A stretch of DNA of 35,667 nucleotides. It comes from Deltaproteobacteria bacterium. Its GTDB lineage: Bacteria; Desulfobacterota; Syntrophia; Syntrophales; Smithellaceae. Both the position numbers and the translations under genes were made by a program. Under the pieces are notes generated by a model. That model searched no databases. It was not told the origin of the DNA and was given only the letters and a program-made list of their open reading frames with translations. The stretch spans positions 1 through 35,667 of the forward strand of contig JAKLES010000005.1 in the NCBI GenBank assembly GCA_022711575.1, in the 5' to 3' direction. Shown here in pieces: positions 8,418 to 16,651 of the stretch (the stretch's first letter is position 1; each line of letters starts with the position of its first letter).

Positions 8418-9737
8418 TTATTTAAATCTGGGTGACCAGGTTGGCATAACTAAATAATCTTTGCTTTCCTTGAGGATGCGCGCATTCAGACCGTTTGAAT
8501 TCATAATAGTAAGGCGGCTTCTTGAGCCTTGCCGGGAACAGAAAACAATTTGTCTGCCGGAAGGAGACCAGGATGGATATTCATTATCCGCAGCATCAAA
8601 TGTCAACTGCATAAGATTGTGGCCTTCCTCGTCCACGGAGAAGATTTGATACTTATGATTGATGAGGCCTTCATAAGCAATTCTGCCGCCGCGGGGAGAC
8701 CAGGAAGGAGATGTATTGTAATTGCCTTCAAAAGTAATTCGTTTAACGTTGTTGCCGTCCGTATCCATGATAAAGATTTGCGGTGAACCGGAGCGATTGG
8801 ACACGAAAGCGATTTTCTTACCGTCAGGCGACCAGGTTGGAGAGACATCAATGGAATAATTGCGGGTTAATCGCTTAAGCGTCATCGTGTCAATATCCAG
8901 GACATAGATTTCTTCATTGTCGTCCTTACTCAGTGTCAGCAATATTTTTTTGCTGTCTGGAGAGAAGGATCCGCATAAATTAAGACCTTTGAACGAAGAA
9001 ATTTTTTTTTCTTTTCCGGTTTTCAAATGACGGAGATAAACCTCCGGTCTGCCGCCTTTGTAGGACGTGAAAGCAAGGTATTGACCATCAGGCGACCAGC
9101 GCGGCGCCGCGACAATATTTTGATGATTTGTTAGATTTTTCAGGTTGGATGTGTCGTAGTCCATTGTGTAAATGTCAGATTGGCCATTTTTTTTGATCAC
9201 GAAAGCCATTTTCGTATTGAAGTCGCCTTCATCTCCAGTCAGCGCAAGCAGAATATCGGCGGCGATGGCGCGGGCCATCGCCGGCAAATCGCCGGTTTTA
9301 CCTGAATATTTTTTATTAAAAAGAAGCTGGCCGCGTGTGACATCGTAAAGACGGCTCTCCACGATAACATCATTTTGGCTGGTGATTATATCGCCACGCA
9401 GTAGAAAATCCGCGCCAATGACGGACCAGTCGGAAAAACGGATGGTTTCTGGAGTTCCTGGTTCAAGGCCTTCCAGAAAACTTTTTTTGTCTAAAACATT
9501 AAAGATTCCAGATAGGTCGAGATAGTGTCTGATGCTGTCCGCAAGAGCGGTATTGAAATCAGAAGATGGGGCTGCACCCCCTTTTTTATTTTGAAAATCA
9601 CAAATTGCTATGGGGAATTGTTGAAAACCGGGTGCGTCAATATCAATATATACCTTAGCGAATGCTGTGTTATGCATGCAGCTGACACATAACAAAATGA
9701 AAAAGATGAGGAGCTTGAAGAAGGATTGTTTTTCCAT
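8418..9737 (-). CDS. tolB: Tol-Pal system beta-propeller protein TolB
   Basis: Periplasmic partner of Pal and TolA, needed for outer membrane integrity and for Pal mobilisation. The signal peptide (about residues 1-27, cleaved after AFA) has a normal charged start and hydrophobic core. The N-terminal domain (about 30-165) is followed by a six-bladed propeller made of PD40 repeats, with the recurring tryptophan motif WSPDG or a variant near residues 210, 250, 297, 340, 385 and 430 (RWSPDGQYLAF, TWSPDGKKIAF, SWSPRGGRIAY, SWSPSGRQIVF). Length 439 is typical. The gene follows tolA after 26 bases. No convincing terminator separates it from pal, so read-through into pal is expected. Confidence 0.97.
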   Translation of the reverse strand: MEKQSFFKLLIFFILLCVSCMHNTAFAKVYIDIDAPGFQQFPIAICDFQNKKGGAAPSSDFNTALADSIRHYLDLSGIFNVLDKKSFLEGLEPGTPETIRFSDWSVIGADFLLRGDIITSQNDVIVESRLYDVTRGQLLFNKKYSGKTGDLPAMARAIAADILLALTGDEGDFNTKMAFVIKKNGQSDIYTMDYDTSNLKNLTNHQNIVAAPRWSPDGQYLAFTSYKGGRPEVYLRHLKTGKEKKISSFKGLNLCGSFSPDSKKILLTLSKDDNEEIYVLDIDTMTLKRLTRNYSIDVSPTWSPDGKKIAFVSNRSGSPQIFIMDTDGNNVKRITFEGNYNTSPSWSPRGGRIAYEGLINHKYQIFSVDEEGHNLMQLTFDAADNEYPSWSPSGRQIVFCSRQGSRSRLTIMNSNGLNARILKESKDYLVMPTWSPRFK

Positions 9738-9763
9738 GGTTATGGCAGAACCTTTATGGTTGT

Positions 9764-10504
9764 CTAGCGTAATTCAGCGGAATGAAATCGGATACCGATT
9801 TCAATGGAGCGACTGTTCACCCATCCCGTCAGTGGGGGGAAGGGTATTGATTTTTTAACGGCTCGCAGCGCAGACTCGTCAAAATAACTATTACCGGAAC
9901 GTTTTTCAAAGCCGATATATTCCAATGCGCCGCTTTGCGCAATTCTAACCTCAATAATAGTTTCCACATTGTTTTTGGGCATTAGCGTGGCAGGTAACGT
10001 CCAATTTTTTTTTATTTTCGACCAGATAAAACGTTTGTAGTCGTCTGCTCGCGATTGATTTTCACCCGAAGAGTTTGCGAAGGTGCCCGGGGGGTGAGAC
10101 ACGGGCGGCGCTTTACTCGTCTTGTTGTTTTCCACGCTGGAAAGTTCTTTTTGCTTGATGGCACTGATTGCTTTTTCAATGTCCGGTTTGCCGGTTTCGT
10201 CTTTTTTAATGAGGGGTGCAGATTCCGAATCGATAGGTTTACGCTTCAGAATTAAAGAGTGGGCCGGTTGTGATGTTTGGAGCAAATTCTTGGGCCCGGA
10301 TGCCTCCTGTGACGACCGTAAAACTTCGGGACCCACCAATGCGACAGAATAGGAAGCGCCAAAAGTTAACTGCCTCGATGCACCAGGCACGGTCATGATG
10401 ATGGCTGCAATAACAATCAAGTGAAGAAGCAGGGAGGCGAGAAACATGTTGTAGGGAATGCCGGTATTGCCGAAGGGGTTCTGATGGGGCATCCGGGACG
10501 TCAT
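9764..10504 (-). CDS. tolA: TolA/TonB-type energy-transducing protein
   Basis: Inner membrane protein that carries proton-motive energy from TolQR across the periplasm to TolB-Pal. There is a single membrane helix (about residues 20-39) with the S-x3-H pair (S24, H28) that contacts the TolQ/ExbB motor. A charged, proline-containing periplasmic region (about 55-150) follows, then a TonB/TolA C-terminal domain (about 155-246: YKRFIWSKIKKNWTLP, IEVRIAQSGALEYIGFEKRSGNSYFDESALRAVKK). It is much shorter than E. coli TolA (421 residues) and lacks the long Ala/Lys helix. By sequence alone it could be called TonB, but its position between tolR and tolB favours TolA. Its ATG overlaps the tolR stop by four bases, which suggests translational coupling. 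Confidence 0.9.
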   Translation of the reverse strand: MTSRMPHQNPFGNTGIPYNMFLASLLLHLIVIAAIIMTVPGASRQLTFGASYSVALVGPEVLRSSQEASGPKNLLQTSQPAHSLILKRKPIDSESAPLIKKDETGKPDIEKAISAIKQKELSSVENNKTSKAPPVSHPPGTFANSSGENQSRADDYKRFIWSKIKKNWTLPATLMPKNNVETIIEVRIAQSGALEYIGFEKRSGNSYFDESALRAVKKSIPFPPLTGWVNSRSIEIGIRFHSAELR

Positions 10505-10923
10505 TTTATACCCTCGGGCGGTTCGGTAATCATGCCGAGCTTATCGACGCCCGCCTTGCGTATTTCCGACATCACTTCCACCACAAAGCCATAGGGAACA
10601 TTTTTGTCGGCGCGTAGGAAAACCTCCCGGTCAACGCGTACGTCAAAAATTGCGGCAAGCTTCGCGTTGAGATCCTGAAGCGGCATCCGGGTTTTGTTCA
10701 AGAAAATTTCTTTGTTTTCGTTAATGCTCAAGACCAGTTTTTCTTCCGCGAGATCGATGCTTTTTGATTTGACGCGCGGCAGGTTGACATCAATGCCCAT
10801 GGAAAGCATCGGCGCGGTGACCATAAAGATGATGAGGAGCACGAGCATAACGTCAACCAGCGGCGTGACATTGATTTCCGCCATAGATTTTCTGTCGTTA
10901 TTTCTTGAGCGTGTTAGTCTCAT
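10501..10923 (-). CDS. tolR: Proton channel subunit TolR (ExbD family)
   Basis: Inner membrane subunit of the Tol motor. One transmembrane helix (about residues 20-40) carries the essential aspartate D24 within NVTPLVDVMLVLLIIFM, the residue that is protonated during ion flow. A periplasmic ExbD/TolR domain follows (about 60-140), ending in the AGVDKLGMITEPP strand typical of the family. Length 140 fits. It is 22 bases downstream of tolQ and overlaps tolA by four bases. The ribosome binding site (AAAGG directly before ATG) is weak, consistent with coupling to tolQ translation. Confidence 0.96.
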   Translation of the reverse strand: MRLTRSRNNDRKSMAEINVTPLVDVMLVLLIIFMVTAPMLSMGIDVNLPRVKSKSIDLAEEKLVLSINENKEIFLNKTRMPLQDLNAKLAAIFDVRVDREVFLRADKNVPYGFVVEVMSEIRKAGVDKLGMITEPPEGIK

Positions 10924-10945
10924 ACCCTTTAAGCCGAAATAAAAT

Positions 10946-11665
10946 TCATTTACGAATGAGATAACGTTCGACGATATTTAAAAATTCGTCGGCAAAGTTA
11001 TCCATTTCCTGAACCATTGTTTTGGATTTATTTAAAAAATAATTATAAAAAATAACGGCCGGGATGGCTGCGGCCAGTCCTGCCGCTGTGGCGATCAGCG
11101 CTTCTGAGATTCCGGGAGCGACAACGGCCAGTGTCGCCGAACCGCGTGCGCCGATGGCTTTGAAAGTTTCCATAATCCCCCAGACGGTGCCGAATAACCC
11201 GATGAAGGGACTTGCGGAACCGGTTGTGGCCAGAAATCCCAACGCGCTCTCCAGTTTGGTCATTTCCGTGTTGGAGGCTCGGTTGAGTGCGCGCTGTACA
11301 TTATCCAAAGAAGAGAGGCTGATTTCTTCACTGCGGATTGCGTCTTTCGAAAGCTTATTCATTTTGGTCAGTTCCGTATAGCCGACACGGAAAACTTCCG
11401 CCGTTGTTGAACATGAATATTTTTTTGCCGCCGGGAGAACATCGGAGAGCTTATTGCTGTGCTGATAATCAGAATCAAAAGCCTCATTTTCTTTGTTGAT
11501 TTTTCGATAATATTTGAATTTAAAAAAAATGATCGTCCAGGAAACGACGGAGAGAACAAGCAGGATCAACAGAACGAACTTGACCATCAAGCCGGCATCT
11601 AAAATCATGCCTAAAAGAGAGCCGTGAAAATTGCTTCCTATACCTAAAGACCCAATATCTTTCAA
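10946..11665 (-). CDS. tolQ: Proton channel subunit TolQ (MotA/TolQ/ExbB family)
   Basis: Forms the pentameric channel around the TolR helices in the inner membrane. Three membrane helices are visible: about residues 26-48, 141-165 (FLATTGSASPFIGLFGTVWG, the family signature) and 183-210 (SEALIATAAGLAAAIPAV). The long cytoplasmic loop lies between the first and second. Length 239 is normal. The start is TTG 11665; a GGAGA site lies seven bases before it and no upstream ATG is in frame. It is the first gene of the tol block. A good candidate promoter is found 39-67 bases upstream of the start codon, so it can be transcribed independently of epmA. Confidence 0.97.
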   Translation of the reverse strand: MKDIGSLGIGSNFHGSLLGMILDAGLMVKFVLLILLVLSVVSWTIIFFKFKYYRKINKENEAFDSDYQHSNKLSDVLPAAKKYSCSTTAEVFRVGYTELTKMNKLSKDAIRSEEISLSSLDNVQRALNRASNTEMTKLESALGFLATTGSASPFIGLFGTVWGIMETFKAIGARGSATLAVVAPGISEALIATAAGLAAAIPAVIFYNYFLNKSKTMVQEMDNFADEFLNIVERYLIRK

Positions 11666-11703
11666 TTTATTGTCTCCAAAAATGGTTTTAAAATTTGCGT
11701 TGT

Positions 11704-11732
11704 AACCTAAAGGAAAAAAAGGGGCTTGTCAA
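11704..11732 (-). promoter_or_regulatory. Putative sigma70-type promoter of the tol-pal operon
   Basis: Minus strand: perfect -35 TTGACA (11727-11732), a spacer of exactly 17 bases, and TAGGTT (11704-11709) as -10. The predicted start would lie near 11697 and leave a leader of about 30 bases with a good ribosome binding site. It sits in the 87-base gap between epmA and tolQ. Confidence 0.62.
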
Positions 11733-11752
11733 TACATCTTTTTTTTTCAAGG

Positions 11753-12691
11753 TTAAAGCGCTTCCGGTGGAAAGGCGGTGATGTTGTCAATTTGCACCGT
11801 ATCGGTCAGAATCATCATCATCCGGTCGATGCCGAGCGCGATGCCGGCGGTTTCAGGTAATGTTCTCAGGGCCTGCAAAAATTTTTCCGGCATGGCATAG
11901 CGCGCCCAGTTCTTTTTGGCGCGCGCTTGCTGCGCTTCCTCAAAACGCCGTCTTTGTTCATCCGCATCGGTCAATTCCGAAAAACCATTGGCGATCTCCA
12001 TGCCCCCGATGTAAAGTTCGAAGCGCTCCGCAACAGTCGGATCGCTCTTTTTTGCTTTAGCCAGTGCCGCCAATTTGGCCGGGTAATCATAAAGAAACGT
12101 TGGGTGATCGGCGCCCAAGTGAGGTTCGATATACGCCACCAGAATTTCATCAAACCTGTCTTGAGCCAGGGCTTCCGGGCAGCTCATGGGTGCATACCTG
12201 AAAAAGGCGTCAGCCACAGTGATTCTTTCCCAACCTGGCGCGAAATCTATTTTTTTATTTTGCCAGATAATGCGCTGGTCGTATCCCAGGTCCTTCAATC
12301 CGGCAATGAGCATGGTCTCGCATTGATCCATAAGCTGACAGTAGTCAAATTGCGCGACGTACCATTCCAGCATGGTAAATTCCGGCAAGTGCTTGCTGCC
12401 CCTTTCATCCGCTCGAAAGCACTTACAGAACTGGAAAATCCGGGGATAGCCCGCAGCCAGAAGTCTTTTCATACAGAGCTCAGGTGATGTCTGTAAAAAC
12501 CAGTTGCCTGATGGAATAGCTTCAATATGCTCTTCCGGAGCGGGAGAGGGGATTCGAACGGGTGTTTCGACTTCCAGAAAATGGCGCTGAATAAAGAAAT
12601 GACGGATGCCTTGAATGAACTTGGCTCGCAGGTGCAGAGCTTGCGACTTGCGTGCCAGACAGAAGTGATCATCCTGATGGATTGTATTCAA
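11753..12691 (-). CDS. epmA: EF-P lysine lysyltransferase EpmA (GenX/PoxA)
   Basis: Paralogue of the class II lysyl-tRNA synthetase catalytic core that attaches (R)-beta-lysine to the conserved lysine of elongation factor P. It is 312 residues long and lacks the N-terminal anticodon-binding domain of true LysRS, which is the hallmark of EpmA. Motif 2 is visible as FRADE with R93 and E96, followed by HLPEFTMLEWY. Motif 3 is GIALGIDRMMM with the GIDR at 287-290. The start is TTG 12691, only six bases after the efp stop; an AAAGG inside the end of efp is the likely ribosome site. The next in-frame ATG would delete the first 73 residues including part of the active fold. The order efp-epmA leaves little doubt about its substrate. 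Confidence 0.95.
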   Translation of the reverse strand: MNTIHQDDHFCLARKSQALHLRAKFIQGIRHFFIQRHFLEVETPVRIPSPAPEEHIEAIPSGNWFLQTSPELCMKRLLAAGYPRIFQFCKCFRADERGSKHLPEFTMLEWYVAQFDYCQLMDQCETMLIAGLKDLGYDQRIIWQNKKIDFAPGWERITVADAFFRYAPMSCPEALAQDRFDEILVAYIEPHLGADHPTFLYDYPAKLAALAKAKKSDPTVAERFELYIGGMEIANGFSELTDADEQRRRFEEAQQARAKKNWARYAMPEKFLQALRTLPETAGIALGIDRMMMILTDTVQIDNITAFPPEAL

Positions 12692-12697
12692 ATCGAA

Positions 12698-13261
12698 TCA
12701 GCCTTTGACGCGTGTCAAGTATTCTCCTGTGCGTGTGTCAATGCGGATTTTTTCTCCTTCGGTGACAAAGGTCGGCACAAGAATCGTGTAGCCTGTTTGT
12801 ACCTTGACCGGTTTAGTCGCACCGGATACCGTGTCACCTTTGGCCCAGGGTTCGGCTTCCGTGACGACCAGTTCAACAAAATTGGGCAGGCTGATTCCGA
12901 TAGGTCGGTCTTCAAAAAGCAGGATTTCCACTTCGATGTTGTCGAGTAAAAAGTTTACCGCATCTCCAACCTGTGCTTCCGTCAGATAAACCTGTTCGTA
13001 GTTTTCATTGTCCATGAAACAATATTTGTCGCCTTCCTTGTAAAGATACTGCATTTTCTTTTCGCGCAGATCGGCCGCTTCAAAGTTATCGACGGAGCGG
13101 AAGGTGCGTTCGAACTGGTTGCCGTTGAGCATGTTTTTGAGCTTGGTTCGGTATAGAGCCTGTCCTTTACCAGGCTTGACGAAGTTAAATTCGGTAATGA
13201 TGTAAGGTTCGTTGTCGATTTTTAAGCGCAACCCTTTTCTTAAATCGCTGGCGGTGTACAT
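12698..13261 (-). CDS. efp: Translation elongation factor P
   Basis: Ribosome-binding factor that relieves stalling at consecutive prolines. The sequence is 187 residues with three beta-barrel domains: KOW-like domain I (about 1-64), OB domain II (65-127) and OB domain III (128-187, with the family signature around GDTVSGATKPVKVQTG). The modified loop is FVKPGKGQA with the acceptor lysine at K32, the form used by the EpmA/EpmB beta-lysylation pathway rather than the arginine form modified by EarP. The two modification genes flank it on either side. AAGGAG stands ten bases before the ATG. A candidate promoter lies just upstream. Confidence 0.98.
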   Translation of the reverse strand: MYTASDLRKGLRLKIDNEPYIITEFNFVKPGKGQALYRTKLKNMLNGNQFERTFRSVDNFEAADLREKKMQYLYKEGDKYCFMDNENYEQVYLTEAQVGDAVNFLLDNIEVEILLFEDRPIGISLPNFVELVVTEAEPWAKGDTVSGATKPVKVQTGYTILVPTFVTEGEKIRIDTRTGEYLTRVKG

Positions 13262-13318
13262 AACTGCTAATCTCCTTGGTTATCGTTTCTCTGGTAATGC
13301 ATGAATTTACTTGTGCTC

Positions 13319-13347
13319 TTCCTAATCTAATTATTCAAAATTGTCAA
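13319..13347 (-). promoter_or_regulatory. Putative promoter for efp-epmA
   Basis: Minus strand: perfect TTGACA (13342-13347) inside the last codons of the epmB-like gene, then 17 bases, then TAGGAA (13319-13324). It resembles the tolQ promoter in having TAGG as the first half of the -10. The leader would be about 50 bases. Confidence 0.5.
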
Positions 13348-14422
13348 AAAAATCTTGATGTTTTCGTATATCAATTTTTATTGATCGAGACATCGACAGA
13401 AGTGGGACTTTCCCCGCCTGTTCCGGCAGGTCGGCCACGTATTGCGGCATCGCCAGACCGGAGCAATGCCTGCGGAGTTCTTCCATTATCGTCAGGCCAG
13501 ATTTTATTTCAGTGCGGAAATGGCCGCAGCCTTTCACCGGTTCGCAGTGAAAAAGATAATAAGGACGAATAGATATCTTTTGTAATCCGTATAACAGGCG
13601 CTGCATGACGTCGGGTGAATCATTTATACCTTTGAGTAAAACCGATTGATTCGAAACGGGGATGCCTGCTTCCTGAAGCATACTACAGGCTCGTGCGGCG
13701 TCCGGTGTAATTTCCGAAGGATGATTAAACTGTGTGTTAAACCACAAGGGCCGGTAGCGTTTGAGTATCCGACAGAGATCTTTCGTGATTCTCATCGGTA
13801 AAACCGCAGGCATGCGGCTACCAATGCGCAACACCTCAATATGCGGTACGGCCGCGAAAGAGCTCAGGATCACTTCCACCTTCCCGTCGTCGTAAGTCAG
13901 AGGGTCGCCGCCGGAAAGAATGACTTCCCGGACTTGAGGCGAGTTTGCCACATAGCGAACCATTTTTTCCAAGCGACTTTCTAAGGTGGATGTTTCCGGG
14001 CTTGTCCAGGAACGCTTGCGATTACAGTGCCGGCAATAGGTAGCGCAGGTTTTAGTGACAATGGCCAGAACGCGGTCGGGATAGCGATGGATCAGTTTCG
14101 GCGCCGGCATGCAGCCGTCTTCATTTAGTGGATCCTCCGGGTAGTTGGGTAACATGGAAACTTCTTTCACATCCGGAATGCATTGCAAAGCCAGCGGATC
14201 GTTTTTATCATCTTGCTGAATGAGTGACAAATAGTAAGGGGTGATCGCCATAGGATAGATGGAAAGCACAGAATACAATTTCTCCATTTGGGGTATCGGT
14301 TTACCGAAAATCCTGGCCACTGCTGCTATGGATGTGACGCGGTTTTCAAATTGCCAGCGCCAGTCTCGCCAATTTTGGATAGACATATTGGAGAAATGAG
14401 AAAACAGGATTTTTTTATTCAT
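13331..14422 (-). CDS. epmB: Radical SAM lysine 2,3-aminomutase family protein, probable EpmB
   Basis: Radical SAM, PLP-dependent enzyme of the lysine 2,3-aminomutase family. By context it should convert L-lysine to (R)-beta-lysine for EF-P modification. The iron-sulfur cluster motif is C126-x3-C130-x2-C133 (CATYCRHCNRKR) and the SAM-binding SGGDPL is at 170-175. The probable PLP lysine is K338 in PEQAGK. The N-terminus (NWRDWRWQFENR) and the CRHCNRKR region look more like metabolic KamA than E. coli EpmB, while at 363 residues it lacks the long C-terminal part of KamA. E294 stands where KamA has an aspartate that holds the substrate side-chain amine; D331 keeps the second one. No strong ribosome site is visible. 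The EF-P role is inferred from the neighbours. Confidence 0.8.
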   Translation of the reverse strand: MNKKILFSHFSNMSIQNWRDWRWQFENRVTSIAAVARIFGKPIPQMEKLYSVLSIYPMAITPYYLSLIQQDDKNDPLALQCIPDVKEVSMLPNYPEDPLNEDGCMPAPKLIHRYPDRVLAIVTKTCATYCRHCNRKRSWTSPETSTLESRLEKMVRYVANSPQVREVILSGGDPLTYDDGKVEVILSSFAAVPHIEVLRIGSRMPAVLPMRITKDLCRILKRYRPLWFNTQFNHPSEITPDAARACSMLQEAGIPVSNQSVLLKGINDSPDVMQRLLYGLQKISIRPYYLFHCEPVKGCGHFRTEIKSGLTIMEELRRHCSGLAMPQYVADLPEQAGKVPLLSMSRSIKIDIRKHQDFFDNFE

Positions 14423-14570
14423 AAAATTTTAAACCATTTGCGGCGATTTGCGTATCACAATTTCTCATCCGTGCAAAGGAAATCAATACGCACCGGATGT
14501 TAAAAAAATAGGGGAAATTGCCCATCGGTCGTGATATATAAAAAAATATCTGAGATTAGGAGAATCCCCA

Positions 14571-15548
14571 TTGGCATCCATTCAAAAGCGTAAAGAACGG
14601 GTAGCGATGCTGTCTGTCGCATCCAATTCCACTCTAGTGGTCTTCAAAATCATTGTCGGCACGCTGATTGGTTCCGTTTCGATTATTTCCGAGGCGATTC
14701 ACTCTGGCATGGATTTACTGGCGGCAATCATTGCCATGTTTTCCGTTAAAAAATCATATCTTCCGGCGGACGATGCCCACCCTTTCGGGCACGGCAAGGT
14801 CGAAAGCATCTCCGGTTTGATAGAAGCCTTTTTGATTTTTATTGCGGCTTTCTGGATTATTTTTGAGGCGTTCAAGAAACTGACTTCCGCGCAGGAAGTA
14901 GAATCACCCGGCTGGGGCGTCGCTGTGATGTTTTTATCCGCTTCCCTCAATTTTTTTGTGTCCCAAAGGCTTTTTGCAGTTGGAAAAGAAGCGGATTCCA
15001 TCGCCCTGCAAGCGGATGCCTGGCATCTGCGAACCGACGTCTATACATCTGTGGGTGTTATGGTCAGTCTAGGCATTATCTGGCTTAGCCACTATTTCTT
15101 TGCTGATCCGCGCATTCACTGGCTGGATCCGATTGCAGCGATATTTGTAGCTGTGTTTATTCTGAAGGCGGCTTACGATTTAACCTCACAGGCGCTGGGC
15201 GACCTTATGGATGTGAAATTGCCCCCAGATGAAGAGGGATGGATCCGCGATGTGATCGCTGGTCGTAAGTCTGAGATCCACGGTTATCACCAATTAAGAA
15301 CGCGCAAAGCAGGCAATTTCCGTTTCATCGAATTTCATCTCAAGGTTGATCCCAAAATGACGGTGGATGCCTCGCACGGTATTACCCGTGATCTTAAACA
15401 TGTTATTATGGATAAATTTCCTGCTGCAACCGTAACCATTCATATTGAGCCCTGTGACGGTAACTGTACCGAAATCTGCGCGACCGGTTGTCTTTTAACG
15501 GAAGCCCAGAGACTGCAAATATCACTGTCTGGCGGACGAGTTCGTTAA
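14571..15548 (+). CDS. Cation diffusion facilitator family transporter
   Basis: Inner membrane divalent metal/proton antiporter, probably exporting zinc or a similar metal. Five to six hydrophobic segments lie in the first 215 residues, followed by a cytoplasmic ferredoxin-like domain (about 218-290). The metal site is recognisable as H-x3-D in helix 2 (EAIHSGMDLL) and H-x3-D in helix 5 (DAWHLRTD), an arrangement common in zinc-transporting members. The C-terminal end is odd: four cysteines, C295, C299, C303 and C307, spaced exactly three apart, that could bind metal. The start is TTG 14571 with AGGAGA seven bases before it. The gene stands alone, divergent from epmB and convergent with the HD nuclease. 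No metal-responsive operator is evident in the 148-base upstream gap. Confidence 0.93.
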   Translation: MASIQKRKERVAMLSVASNSTLVVFKIIVGTLIGSVSIISEAIHSGMDLLAAIIAMFSVKKSYLPADDAHPFGHGKVESISGLIEAFLIFIAAFWIIFEAFKKLTSAQEVESPGWGVAVMFLSASLNFFVSQRLFAVGKEADSIALQADAWHLRTDVYTSVGVMVSLGIIWLSHYFFADPRIHWLDPIAAIFVAVFILKAAYDLTSQALGDLMDVKLPPDEEGWIRDVIAGRKSEIHGYHQLRTRKAGNFRFIEFHLKVDPKMTVDASHGITRDLKHVIMDKFPAATVTIHIEPCDGNCTEICATGCLLTEAQRLQISLSGGRVR

Positions 15549-15654
15549 ACAGGCAGGGTATTGATTTTACGGAACAGAGAACACTTTCAATGGTTGTGCA
15601 TTTGTTCTTTGCGTAATTTCCAAGTCATCCGCATGAAGGCTTTATATGCATTTA

Positions 15655-16611
15655 CTACTTGCCTTTATATAGATATCGCTCAAAAAAGCGGTTGTAGTTT
15701 GTCCAGTCGGAATCTGTATTGGTGGCGTCGGCGGCAACAAAACTTTGAAATGCATTGATCTTGGCATCGAGGTCGTCTATAAAATGAATGACCAGTGCTT
15801 CCATGGTTTTCGGCCGTTTGGGCGAGCCGAATTCAAATTCACCGTGATGGCTTAAAATGATGTGGCGCAACTCCAGTGCGAGCTGTGATGGAAAATCCGG
15901 TATGGCCTCAATTTTTTTGTTGATCATTTCCACGCCCATGACCAGATGGCCAATCATCCGGCCTTCGTCGCTGTACCCAATCAAACTGTCATAGGAGAAT
16001 TCATAGATTTTGCCGATGTCGTGCAGCATGCCGCCGGCAATCAGCAGATCTCTATTTAATTGCGGATAATGATTCGCTGCCTTGTCTAGCAGGCGCACAA
16101 CGGAAAGCGTATGTTCGAGCAGACCGCCCAGATAGATATGGTGGAAGCCCTTGGCTGCCGGTGCTCGTCGGAAAAGTTCAGCCGTTTTTTCATCATAAAA
16201 AAAAGCCGCAAGCAGTTTTTTTACCGGCTCAGATGAAATGGTGTCGATGTATGCGAGGATGTCCTGAAACATCGTCTGCGTATCCAGCTTACTGACCGGC
16301 AGATAATCTGCTGGGTCAATGTTTTCCGGTGTGCAGAGTTTAATGGTAAGAATGGATATCTGAAGTGTGTTGCGGTAACTGAGCGCCCGGCCTTCGATGT
16401 AAATAATGTCACCTTTTTTGAAGACGCGATCCAACTCCACGGCGTTATCCCAGACCTTGCCGTCTGTTTCGCCCGTTTTGTCTTTCAGGCGAACATTCAG
16501 ATAAGCTGAGCCTTTCTGGGAAAAGGCCATGCTCTTTTCCGCGACTAAAAAGGTAGAAGCGATTTTATCGCCCTGCTTGATGTCTTGAAGATAGATTTCT
16601 TTGGTTTTCAA
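15655..16611 (-). CDS. yhaM: YhaM-like 3'-5' exoribonuclease (OB fold plus HD domain)
   Basis: Resembles the B. subtilis 3'-5' exoribonuclease YhaM. An N-terminal OB-fold nucleic acid binding domain (about residues 15-95: AYLNVRLKDKTGETDGKVWD, GDIIYIEG) is followed by an HD metal-dependent domain (about 155-300). Metal ligands are visible as H167, the H197-D198 pair in MLHDIGK, H222, H255/H256 in SHHGEFE, and D279 or D280. Length 318 matches the family. The start is TTG 16611 with AAAGGCGG five bases before it; no ATG is in frame nearby. It follows selB by 40 bases and is presumably on the same transcript. RNA rather than DNA as substrate is taken from the family and not shown here. Confidence 0.88.
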   Translation of the reverse strand: MKTKEIYLQDIKQGDKIASTFLVAEKSMAFSQKGSAYLNVRLKDKTGETDGKVWDNAVELDRVFKKGDIIYIEGRALSYRNTLQISILTIKLCTPENIDPADYLPVSKLDTQTMFQDILAYIDTISSEPVKKLLAAFFYDEKTAELFRRAPAAKGFHHIYLGGLLEHTLSVVRLLDKAANHYPQLNRDLLIAGGMLHDIGKIYEFSYDSLIGYSDEGRMIGHLVMGVEMINKKIEAIPDFPSQLALELRHIILSHHGEFEFGSPKRPKTMEALVIHFIDDLDAKINAFQSFVAADATNTDSDWTNYNRFFERYLYKGK

Positions 16612-16651
16612 ATAAACCGCCTTTCATCAAAAACATTTTTTGATTCTTGCT

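Noticed and set aside
6717-11730. The same 14 bases (AAAAAAAGGGGCTT) at the tol-pal terminator (6717-6730) and in the tolQ promoter spacer (11714-11727)
   Set aside because: Low-complexity A-run plus a short GC core; most likely chance, though odd that both flank the same operon.
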